From NCBI GenBank assembly GCA_028551475.1, contig CM052362.1:2550166-2614165 (forward strand): a DNA stretch of 64,000 bases, read 5' to 3'. The position numbers were made by a program, and so were the translations under genes. Below, one piece after another: positions 1-10,416 of the stretch. The notes under the pieces are model-generated. The model made no database searches, was not told the origin of the DNA, and saw only the letters and a program-made list of their open reading frames with translations. This stretch comes from Casuarina equisetifolia. Its lineage: Eukaryota > Streptophyta > Magnoliopsida > Fagales > Casuarinaceae. The number at the start of each line of letters is the position of its first letter. The stretch's first letter is position 1.

Positions 1-451
1 TTAGTAAATATTCATGTGAAGTATGCAATTCTCTTGGACTCATCCAAATCTTAGAATTTGTTTGATTTTCTCTTAAAGCAAAACCCTAGGTTATATCTAA
101 CTAAGAAAATAATTTAGACCATCTTTGGATCAATTGAAGCTTTCAAGCCAATCATGTTTATTTATCATCAATCACCTCACTAAGCCTTGATTTTTATCCA
201 ATTTTTTTAAAATGACACCTATATATATATATCTTAGCCTTACACAAATTATCTCATTGTCCCCCACCCACGAACATGTTGATTTTTAGGATACAAGTTT
301 ATTTAAGCCTAAGAAAAGATAAAAGGATGGATCAAAGAAAGAAATTGATTGTAATGATTATGTAAGGCATAGTATCTCATTTTTTTCCATTGTAAAAAGT
401 AAAAGAAATAAAATAAAAAAAAGCTAAAGAAATTAAAAAAAAAAGCCAAAG
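1..451 (+). mobile_element. Ty3 (Athila/Tat-like) relic, 3' untranslated part, cut by window start
   Basis: This stretch is collinear with 11797-12260 and 20442-20950, where it directly follows gag-protease coding remnants of a Ty3 element. It is AT-rich, contains a short (TA)n run and ends in an A-rich tract, as the region downstream of the coding part does in Athila/Tat relatives. No coding sequence is visible. It is an old, broken fossil that continues to the left of the window. Assignment rests on the better preserved sister copies. Confidence 0.6.
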
Positions 452-467
452 AAATAAAAAATATTTA

Positions 468-1012
468 CTAGTGTGTCAAGATCAACTTTCTACAGTAGAA
501 GGCATGGTACGATGACTCCCTTTAATTAACTTACATTGTGATTTTTGTCAGTCTCATGTTGAAAACAAGAATCATTTTTTTTAAATGTCCATGGACAATA
601 AGGGTTTGGAAAACTATCCTTGCTCAAAATGGAATTAGACATGATATTGGAGGATAGAATGAAAAATTACAATGGATGATCAGAGCAACTAAAGGAAAGG
701 ATTTGACTACCAAACTTCTTAAGTTATCTTTTTTAGCTTGCATTTATTATATATGGGTAGAACGTAATAGAAGACGATTTCAAAGCAAAATAGTAGACAT
801 TCCAATCATGCTAACTAAAGTAAGAAAAATTATACGAGGGAGAGCTTCTTTGTTTAAAAATATTAAATCCTCACAAGGAAATGTCATTTTGAGTGAGATT
901 TGGAGGCTTCCAACCTCTATATTTTCATAATTCTTATAATTCTGGGATATGCTCCTATGCTTTGATACACTACTTCTTATTAATGCACACTTATATTTTT
1001 ACCAAAAAATAA
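468..1012 (+). mobile_element. 5'-truncated LINE (L1-type), 3' end with zf-RVT region
   Basis: In pieces the sequence encodes the C-terminal zf-RVT region of a plant LINE ORF2: a Cys-x2-Cys pair, then HFFFKCPW-like residues, then a basic YYIWVERNRRRF segment at 676-930. The full-length LINE at 4786-10416 ends the same way (YHIWSEKNRRRF). A 16-bp target-site duplication, AAATAAAAAATATTTA, flanks it at 452-467 and 1013-1028, and a short A-rich tail precedes the right copy. The sister units at 12.26 kb and 20.95 kb lack it, so it inserted after the unit was duplicated. It is a dead copy with no complete domain. Confidence 0.85.
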
Positions 1013-1129
1013 AAATAAAAAATATTTAAGAAAGATTGAAAGAATGACAATATTTAGCAACCATTAGTTCAAAAAAATAAACATATTTCTTGTGATGTGA
1101 TGCTTAATGAGCAACTTCCTTATATTTGT

Positions 1130-1499
1130 TCCCCCCTTCGACACAAATGTGACAACTCGATGGGTGAACTCCAACACGTTCTCCTGTTACCTTGCTAGCA
1201 ACGTCATGCTCATCGCCATCGGCAACAACATCATGACCACATGAGGCCTGGACTTGACCTCTCAGCTCCTTTCGGCCACGCAAAATGTCTAAGCTGCCTT
1301 CAACTCGGCCTCACTCACAGGCAAGGTTTGGCTATCCACGTTGCACTCCATGGCGATGTTGAGTCAATCCTACCTGCCTTCTTTCGAGTCGTTCAACCTA
1401 GACAATCATTTAGGCCCTCTCAATCACGTGAACGTAATGAACTTCAAACATAAATTTTGGTATGATAGAAGGTCTAATTTCTCCTTTAAAGTCACCTAA
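1130..1499 (+). pseudogene. GH17 beta-1,3-glucanase relic, unit 1
   Basis: Read in the frame of the better copy at 12390-12744, this translates to a GH17-like segment: RWVNSN, then a stretch aligning with ASNIMLITVGNE, then LLSATQNV, a KVWLSTLHSMAMLSQSYLPS-like run and FNLD. These match the middle of plant glucan endo-1,3-beta-glucosidases. The catalytic acid in the family GNE motif is replaced (GNN here), and at least two in-frame stops interrupt the segment. Everything N- and C-terminal of about 110 residues is missing. It lies 0.8 kb upstream of the X8 gene of the same unit. Host-gene relic, not functional. Confidence 0.7.
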
Positions 1500-2300
1500 T
1501 AAAAAAGTGAAAACATCAAAATGTAACAAAATCTTTATAAATAGAGTATACTATTAACAATGTAAAATGCATGTTGAATAAAAAAAAAATCTTGGTGAGT
1601 TTGAGTCCCATTGTGTTTGTATGTTCTCCTCGTTAAATCTCAAGTTATTTTATTGTTGGCTAGCTAGTTCAAGTGGTGAGTTAATGGAAACTCTAAGTTC
1701 AACATCTTAAATGCCTTATAATAAAAAATTAAATATGTACATTATAATAAAAAATTAAAATAAAAAAATATATTGCCTTATCCCAAAGTGAGATTCATTG
1801 GAATGTAGCCTTGGCTATGTAGGAAAGACAATTGGTTAGTAATGATTGTTAAGTATGAAAGAAAACTTTTCATTAGGATGTACTAGATTTACAAGTAAAC
1901 GAGTATTTTACTTGAAATTTTGGTTCTAATACCATATTAAAAAATATATTTCTTATTTAAAACTAACTTATAATAAATAAAAACATCTTTACAAATAAAA
2001 AGTGCAATAGACTGAAAAAGAAATTAGTTTAAAAAGTGCAATAGACTAGTAATCATTGGTTAAAAAAAAAGTAATCTATTTCCTTAATTTTATATTCTCA
2101 ACATAAAAGTCTAGAAGAACCTTATTTTACAGATCTTAAACGTTAGGAATGTCAACCCTGTATTTCTTCCGGCTACCCAACAATTGAGCCGACAGATTCG
2201 CGCAAGATTTACCAAAAATGTCATAAATCACGATCACACGTCCAATGAAATTTGCTTAACCCTCCAGCTTATTGACATGCTAGGACAGCTGGCTACTGCT
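1500..2300. other. AT-rich spacer between GH17 relic and X8 gene, unit 1
   Basis: No gene is visible. The spacer is collinear with 12745-13540 and 21240-22190 in the sister units, and eroded parts of it recur at 24.2-27.4 kb. It holds poly(A) runs and the phrase TAGCTAGTTCAAG near 1660, which loosely resembles an RNA polymerase III A box, but no B box was found. Confidence 0.6.
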
Positions 2301-2301
2301 C

Positions 2302-2329
2302 CACGTGTCCTCTCTTGCTCTGTATATAA
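2302..2329 (+). promoter_or_regulatory. G-box plus TATA box of X8 gene 1
   Basis: A palindromic G-box CACGTG lies at 2302-2307 and a TATATAA box at 2323-2329, 91 bp before the ATG at 2420. Both are present at the same spacing in unit 2. In plants G-boxes bind bZIP and bHLH factors; which one acts here cannot be told from sequence. Confidence 0.65.
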
Positions 2330-2419
2330 GGTACTCATCCTCCCGCCATTTCCTATATTACCTTCCTTCTCTCTTATATCACTACGATTTTTGTACGCTA
2401 CGAGAAAGTGAGTGCTACC

Positions 2420-3615
2420 ATGGCTATGTTTCCACTACGTTCACCAATGCTCTTGCTCGGCGTCCTCATCTTGGCCTTTGGCCTTGCAGGTTGGGATTCT
2501 TGTTCTTGGTTTCTAAGCTACGGTTTTGGTTTCTTATTTATGTATGCACTCTGATGGTTCTCGGTTTGTGTTGCAAAATCGCAATCGTTTGTTCATGAAG
2601 ATGTCCAGGTGAGGAAATTTATCATTTTTTAGAGCCATATTACGGCAATTTCTATCCTGTAGAAGCTTGTTCTCAAGCATCATTCCTGTCATAACATTCC
2701 TCTTGCTTTCGTTTGTCCTTACTAGACTTCAAGTGCAGCAAGCTGGTGCGTTCCCAAGAATGGAGTTTCTGAAGCCAAATTGCAGTCAAACATTGACTTT
2801 GCTTGTGGGCAAGGCATTGATTGTAGCCCAATCCACCCAGGAGGAGTTTGCTTTGAACCAAACACTATTGCATCACATGCTGCCTATGCCATGAATCTCT
2901 ATTTCCAAAAGTCCCGAAAGAGTCCATCAAGCTGTGACTTCTCACAAACGGGAATCATCACAACCACAAATCCTAGTAAGCTTCAATTCATAAGCATCTA
3001 TTTCCTCCGCTTTTCAATGGCACATAAAATTAAAGAAATGTAAAATAGTAAGATAATTTATGCAATGGTTAGTGTGCATAGTGAGTCAGTATGCTTCTCA
3101 TTTTTAAAAGTAAGGAAGTCTATCCTAAAATTCATAGATATACTACCTATCCAATATAATATCAAACTCATGTATCTATATTTTCGACGTGAGATAAGCA
3201 TTCTTTATAGATGCTCGTTAGTCCACCACAAACATAAGGAAATGTACAATAACTCCGATGTCATGCTAAAGTAAAGAGGCTTATCCTAAAATCTATAAGC
3301 AAGAGGAGGTATACCCTTATCTATTATAAGCTTAGGCTCCCATATCTATATTTTGATGTGAGATAAACATCCTCAACAAAACCTATTGTAATCTTCTTCT
3401 TCCTAGCCATTCACTAAATACATCATCTATAGCAAGGTAGAGAAGCTATGACTCTTGTTGTTGCGGTTCAAAACTAGCTTGACACGTAAAACAAGCATTT
3501 CTAGTTTGCTTTGTCATTTGCTATTCTTGTGGATTGTTATGTAATTTTCTTAACTCTTTTCTTCTCTTTGATTGTAGGTTACAGTGCTTGCAAATATCTT
3601 GGAGGGAGTCCTTGA
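2420..3615 (+). CDS. Secreted X8/CBM43 domain protein (callose-binding type), copy 1
   Basis: Proposed exons are 2420-2489, 2601-2608, 2726-2975 and 3578-3615, giving 121 residues. All introns are GT-AG and the phases fit. Residues 1-23 form a signal peptide (MAMFPLRSP, then Leu-rich to GLA). Residues 33-116 form an X8 domain: WCVPK, DFACGQGIDCSPI, GGVCFEPNT, HAAYAMN, CDFSQTG, ACKY, with all six domain cysteines. X8 domains bind beta-1,3-glucan; stand-alone forms include Ole e 10-like and plasmodesmal callose-binding proteins. No GPI-anchor tail follows, so a soluble wall protein is inferred. The 8-nt second exon is an inference supported by all three copies. G-box and TATA lie upstream and AATAAA at 3735. 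No break is visible, and it differs little from copies 2 and 3. Confidence 0.85.
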
Positions 3616-3734
3616 AATGCCATGTAATCCCATAAGATGTCATATATGCTAGATCACTACCAATAGTAGTATGAAGAATATTTTCTTTTCTGCCTATCTC
3701 AATATCTCCCTACATATGTCGTTGTTCTTGGTCC

Positions 3735-3740
3735 AATAAA
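3735..3740 (+). terminator. Polyadenylation signal of X8 gene 1
   Basis: AATAAA lies 120 bp after the stop codon at 3613-3615. The same site is kept in copy 3 (23696-23701) but reads AAAAAA in copy 2. Confidence 0.55.
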
Positions 3741-3876
3741 ATGATTTCAGTTGGACAAAGTGAGAGATATGATACTCCTCTTGTTAAGAAACTTTACCTA
3801 TTAAAATAAGTCTCATTATAAGGGTAATAATACATTCAAAATTTTCAATAAAATTAAAAATTTCAAATCTTATTTC

Positions 3877-3903
3877 CCCTCTCTCTCTCTCTCTCTTTCT
3901 CTA
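3877..3903. repeat. (CT)n microsatellite
   Basis: A CT-rich dinucleotide run marks the upstream edge of the GC-rich relic. The same run occurs before the relic at about 15315-15345 and, without the relic, at about 23830-23848 in unit 3. Confidence 0.85.
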
Positions 3904-4467
3904 ACTATCCTTAGTTCCCATTCTTTAAGGGAACGGGAAGGAACCCACTTCCGTGACAGTATGGATAGTTGAATTATAGCAATTAACTCAACCAAGCAGG
4001 AATGATTTAAGTTAATTCCAAACAGAAAGGAAGACTTGAGTAACAGTAGGAAACTTCGGCCTAAACCAAGCCCACGACGAAGCCGCGACAAGCGCGCTCA
4101 GGGAGTTCCGACAAGCCCATGTGGAGCCAGAGGACAGGGACGCCTACAGAGTCCTGATCGACTGTGATCGACTGTGAGGGTGCCCAGGACGAGGGCCAGG
4201 GAGAGTGTGAGAAGAAAACGGGCAAAAGGACGATGATGCCAAACATGACGCTGAGAATGAGGCACGTTATGAAGCTGGACACGGAACGAGGAGCATGACT
4301 GAGTGGTGCGACGTTGGTGATCGTGAAGCCCACAAATCAAACCTCGAGCCATGGTCGTGCCCAGCAGCCAGCGATGGATACCGATGTGGAGCGCGAGAAG
4401 GTCAACAAACGGGCCCAGCTGCGACAGTTGGTTGTTGACGTGGAAGAGGAAGACGAGAAGGATGCTG
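3904..4467 (+). pseudogene. Unidentified GC-rich gene-like relic, unit 1
   Basis: The base composition jumps to GC-rich within AT-rich surroundings. One forward frame reads as an acidic, exon-like segment (EFRQAHVEPEDRDAYRVLI) and a later frame as QLVVDVEEEDEKDAEL. The copy at 15355-16012 keeps these segments in longer frames. I do not recognise the protein. The relic ends abruptly near 4467, where sequence switches to Ty3 gag, so its 3' part is lost here. A captured or decayed exon set is the likeliest reading; a reverse-strand gene cannot be excluded. Confidence 0.4.
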
Positions 4468-4785
4468 AGTTAGTTAGCCAACATAATCTCAAGTAGACAA
4501 GAGGGTTCTTTGCCTAGCAACAAAGAGAAAAATCCCTTAGAATATGTAAAAGGTATAACCTTGAGCAATGATAAGCAAATGGGAAAAGATGATACTCAAA
4601 AGGAAATTTCTAAATACAAGAACAAGGATGTCATCACACTACTTAAGGAGGCACTCAAAAGCAAACTCTTACCAAATAATCCAAAGTCATATGTGCCTCC
4701 AATTTCATTTTCTCATAGATTCTAACAACATAAAATGGATAAGCAATTTTCTAAATTTCTTGATATATTTAAAAAACCATACATT
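4468..4785 (+). mobile_element. Ty3 (Athila/Tat-like) relic, gag end, left of nested LINE
   Basis: Encodes, in broken form, the same gag segment as 18746-19050 (LANMISRRQKGL and NPKSYVPPIPF-like phrases). It begins at the junction with the GC-rich relic and ends at the LINE target site. The rest of this fossil resumes at 10417. It is old and broken, with many breaks. Confidence 0.75.
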
Positions 4786-5550
4786 TATATGGTAACTCCT
4801 TTCGTAACTCCCTTGTCCCCCCCTCCACAGACCCCAAATCCCGTGCCCTCCCCCCCTCGCACCCCCATCACACCGCACCCCCCTGCTCAGCCCTCTCCCT
4901 GATCCCTCCGCCCCCCTATCGTTCCCCCGTCCCCCATCGCCTCCCTACCCTACCACCTCGTCCCTTGGCCCCCCTAATCGCCGGCCCAGTCCCCAGACTC
5001 CCTGTCGTTCCCACATCTCATCCCCATCGTGTGGTCGCCGGTAGAAGGCAGTAGGAGGTAGAGCAGGTCAGCGGGAGATAAGATCCTGATGGCTGATCGC
5101 CAGATCTCCTAGGCTCGGAAGTAAGTGTAAAAAAAAAAACATTTTTGCATATTAGATTATAATTAGAATAAACTCTACTGAAGTGAGTGTTATTTCTGTG
5201 TGTTTTATTTTTCTATTTTTCTATTTTATTTTATTTTTATTTTTTATATTGGATTTGCAATTTAGAAGTAGAAGTTGGTGTAGTGAGTGTTAGGTGTGAA
5301 TTTTATTGTTTGTGGTTTGTTTTAATTTATTGATTGCTTAGTTAAGATATTTGTTTTGGAATGATAAGAGAAGGATATACCTACCAAAAGCCATGTTTCT
5401 ATTAAGTTAAGTTAAAGGGATTTAAGTAGATTGTCGGTAGAAGAATGCAGAATCTATTAGGTCTATATATTAAGTAGATTATGAACTTTTGGCACATTTT
5501 ACCAAAATCCTACCTATCAAATTAGTTAATTACTAAGTTGGTAACTGCTG

Positions 5551-6985
5551 ATGGTCAAGGATTTCCAGAGGATAAACCCAGAGAGTGCTGAGTTTGAGAG
5601 AAGAGAAAAAAGGAAAATAAGGAAACTTGAAGAGTGTTGGAAATCTTTAGGAGAAAATAATGATACAGAAGTTAAAATAATGAAATCTGAACGAATAACC
5701 CTTGCAAATAGGAACATGGCTAAAGGAAGTAAGACCAAGGATAATGCATTATCTCAACAAGACAAGGAGAGAATTGAACAAGAAATCCAAGAAAGTTTAT
5801 TCCAAGGGCCTACAAGAAATAAGGAGAAAAATGAGAGGCTAGAAGAGACAAACAACATTATCTTTAAGGAGAGTGTTGAACATAAAGGAAAACATGAATC
5901 TTGGAGTAAGGTTGTAGTAGGAGGATTAGCACAAAATGCTCATATGAAATACCAGCCAACGGTATTAAATGATGGGAAAATTAGAGTTGCCCCTTGTAAG
6001 GAAGTTATTGAAGAAGGAAGTAAATTCTATGAAAATTGTGTTGTGGGTTTCTTTTTGGGTTCAAAATTACCATTTTCTGTAGTAAAAGGAATTGTAGAAA
6101 AGTAATGGGGAAAACAAAGCTTAATAGATATTTCTGCAACAGACAGTGGCTTTTTCTTCTTTAGATTTTCTGATAAACAAAAGATGGAGGAAGTATTAGA
6201 AGCTGGAGTTTGTGATGTGGTAGGAAAACCAATGTTTTTGTAAAAATGGCATAACACTATTAGACTGCAAAAAGAAAAAAATCACTTTAATACCAATTTG
6301 GATAAAGTTGCACAATGTCCCACATGCTCTATAGGATGAGATTGGTATGAGCTATGTAGCTAGTGCTGTTGGAAAGCCACTATACATGGATAAAGCTACC
6401 AAACATAGACAGAGGATATTATATGCAAAAGTATGTGTTGAAATAGATACAAAGTGTTATCTACCAACTTCATTTGAAATTGACATGGGAAATGGTGCTA
6501 TTTTTGAGGTAGGAGTAAAGTATTATTGGTTACCTGAAATATGCAAGAAATGTGATTGCTTTGGACATAAGGAGTGTGTTATAAAGAAAAAGGAGATATG
6601 GGTTCCAGAACAAAAGCCATTAAGTTAGACAGAGAAATATGATGAAGGATGTGAGGATAAAGAAAATTTGGATAAAGGTAATGAAGATCAAGTTCATGAG
6701 GACCAAGGACATGAGAATATAAGATATAAGATTGTAAATTCAATAACACATGAAGTTGAATCCACCACAAGTCCAAAAGCTAAATTAGAACAAAGCAATA
6801 AAGCAAGTGTGAATGGAAGGGGAAACAAAAAGAGCCCTAAAAGGAATACATGTGATAAGGACAATACCAGTAATAGATTTAGTGTGCTGATAAGTAATCA
6901 TCAAGAACCAAATGAAGCAAAATGCAATGATATTGTAGGTCTTGAAGGTGTTAAAGGAGATAACACTATACCCTTAGACAAATGA
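5551..6985 (+). pseudogene. LINE ORF1 remnant: DUF4283 plus CCHC-like knuckle
   Basis: The first open piece (5551-6105, 184 codons) has a charged N-terminus and then the start of a DUF4283 domain (GFFLGSKLPFSVVKGIVEK). The next piece continues the domain out of frame (DSGFFFFRFSDKQKM). From 6347 the frame reads GKPLYMDKAT and then a zinc-knuckle-like PEICKKCDCFGHKEC. This order (coiled or charged region, DUF4283, CCHC-type knuckle) is usual for ORF1 of plant L1 elements, an RNA-binding protein. At least one stop and two frame changes break it. Confidence 0.8.
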
Positions 6986-9900
6986 TCATATTCTCATGGA
7001 ATGTCAGGGGCTTGAATAAAAGCCCTAAACAAAAGGAGGTACGAGAAGTTATCAAGAATGCTAAAGCTAACATTATCATTCTATTAGAACACAAAATAAA
7101 AAAAGATAAAGCACAATGGGTGATAGATTCTCTTTGTCCCCATTGGGGGTTTGTCCACAATTATAGAGATAATGAAAATGAAAGGATTTGGATTATATGG
7201 AAAAAGCCATAGCTCAACATCACAATGCTTAGTAGTTCTAAACAGGTAGTGAATTGTAAAGTGGAAGAGGGACATGAAGTATGGTACTTATCTGCCATCT
7301 ATGCAGCAAATGAACGAAAGGATCTTTGGAGTAACCTCACACAATGTTATAACAGTTATGGAAAGAACACTCAATGGCTACTAGTAGGAGATTTTAATAC
7401 AGTGAGGAATCTAAATGAGAGGGTCAATGTAACTAGTAGATGGATAGAAGGAATAGAAGATTTCAACCAGTTCATAAGTAATGCAGAACTTATAGAACCA
7501 AACTTTGTAGGACTGCTCCTATCATGGACGAACAAAGGTAAAGGAATAGGGTTCAAATGCAGTAAATTGGATAGATGTTTGGTAAATCTTAAATGGTTGC
7601 AAAGTAATATGGATTTCTCCATTGAATTTAGTACTCCTAGATTGTCAAATTACAGTCCTTGCACTATTAAAGTGGGCAACAATAAACCAAGTCAGAAAAG
7701 GACTTTTAGATTTTTCAACTTCTGGCCAAACAACTCCCAATTTATGACAATAATAAAGAATATTTGGCAACAAAAGGTTGATAGCACTATAATGTACAAA
7801 ATAATGATAAAGTTGAAGGAAATGAAAAAAGAGTTGAGAAAGCTAAATAAAGAGGAATTTGAAGAACTACTAAGGAAAACAGAGGTAGCAAGGAAGCAGC
7901 TACAAATAGCACAAGCAAAGCTCTTTGATGACCCTTTAAATACCCAATTGCGCAATGAAGAAAATGAATGGTTAGAAAAGTTACTAATACATAGCAAGCA
8001 TGAAGAAATACTTTTGAAGCAAAAATCAAAGAATAATTGGCTGAAAGAGGGAGATTGTAATAGTAAAGTCTTTTTCAGAAGCATGATGAAGAGGAGAGCA
8101 AAAAACCACATTGTCAAGCTAGAATTAGATGATGGGCAACTTACTGAAGATCCTGTAATGATAAAGAACAAAATTCTAAGTTACTATCAAAACTTGCTAG
8201 GGAGGGCAAACCAACTTCAACCATCAGAAACAAGATTAAGAGAATTATTTCCTATGGAAATTCCAGAAGAGATAAAGAGAAGTCTTATAGCAGACGTTCA
8301 AAGAGAAGATATACAAAAGGTCCTTAATACTTTTGGTGATTACAAAGCTCCAGGTCCTGATGGATATAATAGCTTCTTCTTCAAGAAAGCATGGAGTATT
8401 ATAGGGAGTGACATAGAAGATGCAGTAATAGCTTTCTTTCAAAGGAGACAACTACTGCAAAGTATAAATTCAACAGTAATCTCTTTTGTCCCTAAGAAAA
8501 TTAATGTCACCAATATGAAAGATTTTAGACCAATATCTTGTTGCAATGTGTTGTACAAGATCATATCAAAAATTATGGCAGGAAGATTAAGTTTAGCTTT
8601 GCTCATTTCATACATCCTTGTCAAACAGCTTTTGTGCTAGGAAGGAACATTAAGGAAAATATTTTGTTGTGTTAAAAGTTAATGCATAATTATCACAAAG
8701 ATATTCATGGAAAAAGGGTGGCAATAAAGGTTGATATTATGAAAGCATATGATTCAATAAACTGAAATGCAATCCTAAATACTCTGAAAGTTTTGAAGTT
8801 CCCAGATAAATTTAGATTGTTGATTGAAAGCTGCATCACTACTGTGGGATATTTTGTGAACATCAATGGCTCTCATACAGGTTTTTTTAAGGGGGCAAAA
8901 GGACTTAGACAAGGAGACCCTCTCTTTCCTTTTCTCTTTGTTATTGTGATGGAGATTTTTAACAAAATTATACAAAATAAAGTATCTTTTGGAAGGTTTA
9001 AATTTTACTGGAAGTGCGCCAAAGAAAAGATCACTCATTTATGCTTTGCTGATGATCTCTTTTTGTTTGCTCATGGAGATATTGAGTCCATATTGTGTAT
9101 ACTAGATGTTATGCAAGAGTTTGAAGATGCATCCAAAGAAGTGTCAAATTTTCTTTTCATGCTTGTCTGAACAAGAAAAGGCTCTAATACTTGATCATAT
9201 TCCTATCCAAGAAGGCCAACTTCTCATAAAATACTTAAGAGTGCCATTGATTATTAAAAGACTCTCCAACCTAGATTGTACTATCCTAATAGAAAAGATA
9301 TTGAGAAGAATTGAAGGTTAGGAGTCTAAGCATATTAGTTATGGGGGGAGACTGCAGCTAGCAAAAAGTGTTCTATTTTCATTGCAAACATATTGGATGC
9401 AAATTTTTTTACTGCCAAAACAGACCCTTTATGAAATTGAAAAAAGGATTAGAACTTTCCTTTGGACGAGTAAATCTAATAGACGATGTGTAATGAAAGT
9501 GGCATGGAAAGAAGTTTGCTGGCCTAAAATTTCTAGAAGACTAGGTTTGCTAGACATTCACACTTGGAATAAGGCGGCAATTGGAAAACTCCTATGGTCT
9601 CTTGTGCACCCCAATTCAAACTCCTTATAGGTTAAATGGATGATAACAGAAAATTTAAAGGAAAGGAATGTATTAGAAGTTAAGATGAAAAGATCACTAG
9701 CTTGGAGTTTTAGGAATAATTTACAAGTAAGAAGTGAACTCACACAACTAGTGACGGACTCAGAATACAATATTGCCAAAAGTTATGTAGCACTAAAAGA
9801 GAACAGAGAATATTCCAAATGGGCAACACTTGTTTGGAAAGAAGGAGTACCGAAGCATAATTTTATATGTTGGATCATTTTAAGAGACAAACTATCCACA

Positions 9901-10344
9901 GCAGATCGGGTGGCTAAATGAAATAGTTCAGTGGATCTACAATGCAACCTTTGCCAACAAGAAGAAGAATCACATGAACATTTATTTTTTAAGTGCAGGT
10001 TCACAAACTACATCTGGAAGGCTTTGTTAGGCATAAATGAATTAACTCAAAGAATTGAACACTGGAGAGCTGAAATATGTTAGATAATCAAGATTGTTAA
10101 GAGGAAGAGCTTTGCAGCTACTTTGCTTAGTATATCTTTCAAAGCCGTATTATATCACATTTGGAGTGAAAAGAATAGAAGAAGATTCAGCAATACAAGT
10201 CTAGAAAACTCAACCATTATTGCTAAAATCAAGAAGGATGTGAGAGGCAAGATTTCATCTACTAGAGGAGTCAAGCTTACAAATTGTAATAAATTTTTAC
10301 AAGAGCTTTGGAATTTGCCAAGTGCAATATTTGAGCTTAGATGA
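6982..10344 (+). pseudogene. LINE ORF2 remnant: endonuclease, reverse transcriptase, zf-RVT
   Basis: An AP-endonuclease begins at 6982 (FSWNVRGLNKS), with VGDFN near 7390, SWTN and SKLDR. The family SDH catalytic triplet reads SNY, so the endonuclease would be dead even without the stop at 7210. The reverse transcriptase spans about 8330-9300: YKAPGPDG, DFRPISCCNVLYK, GLRQGDPL and the catalytic FADD box at about 9045. The zf-RVT region lies at about 9770-10020 (CNLCQQ, HLFFKC). Several stops (for example 8638) and frame changes are present. ORF2 would encode nicking and target-primed reverse transcription. Confidence 0.88.
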
Positions 10345-10416
10345 TGATATTTTGTAATCGAACAATCTTGTAAATTTTTTTACGGGTGATATATAATCTG
10401 ACCTTTCACCAAAAAA

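Larger units (their letters stand above)
4786..10416 (+). mobile_element. Full-length dead LINE (plant L1 type) nested in Ty3 relic
   Basis: About 5.6 kb, with a C-rich 5' leader (about 4800-5000), two ORFs (5551-6985 and 6982-10344) and a short A tail. A 15-bp target-site duplication, AAAAAACCATACATT, flanks it at 4771-4785 and 10417-10431; the left part of the right copy merges with the A tail. The unit 3 relic at about 19036-19055 carries the corresponding empty site (AAAAAACTATACATT). Both ORFs contain several stops and frame changes, so the element cannot be active. Two 5'-truncated relatives lie at 468-1012 and 54714-55241. Confidence 0.9.

Noticed and set aside
1655-1710. Possible SINE (A-box-like TAGTTCAAGTGG)
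   Set aside because: No B box, no tail and no target duplication; it is part of the unit spacer.
2726-2738. Direct splice from X8 exon 1 to GTGCAG without a micro-exon
   Set aside because: Keeps frame in copies 1 and 3 but the acceptor is absent in copy 2, whereas the micro-exon is intact in all three.
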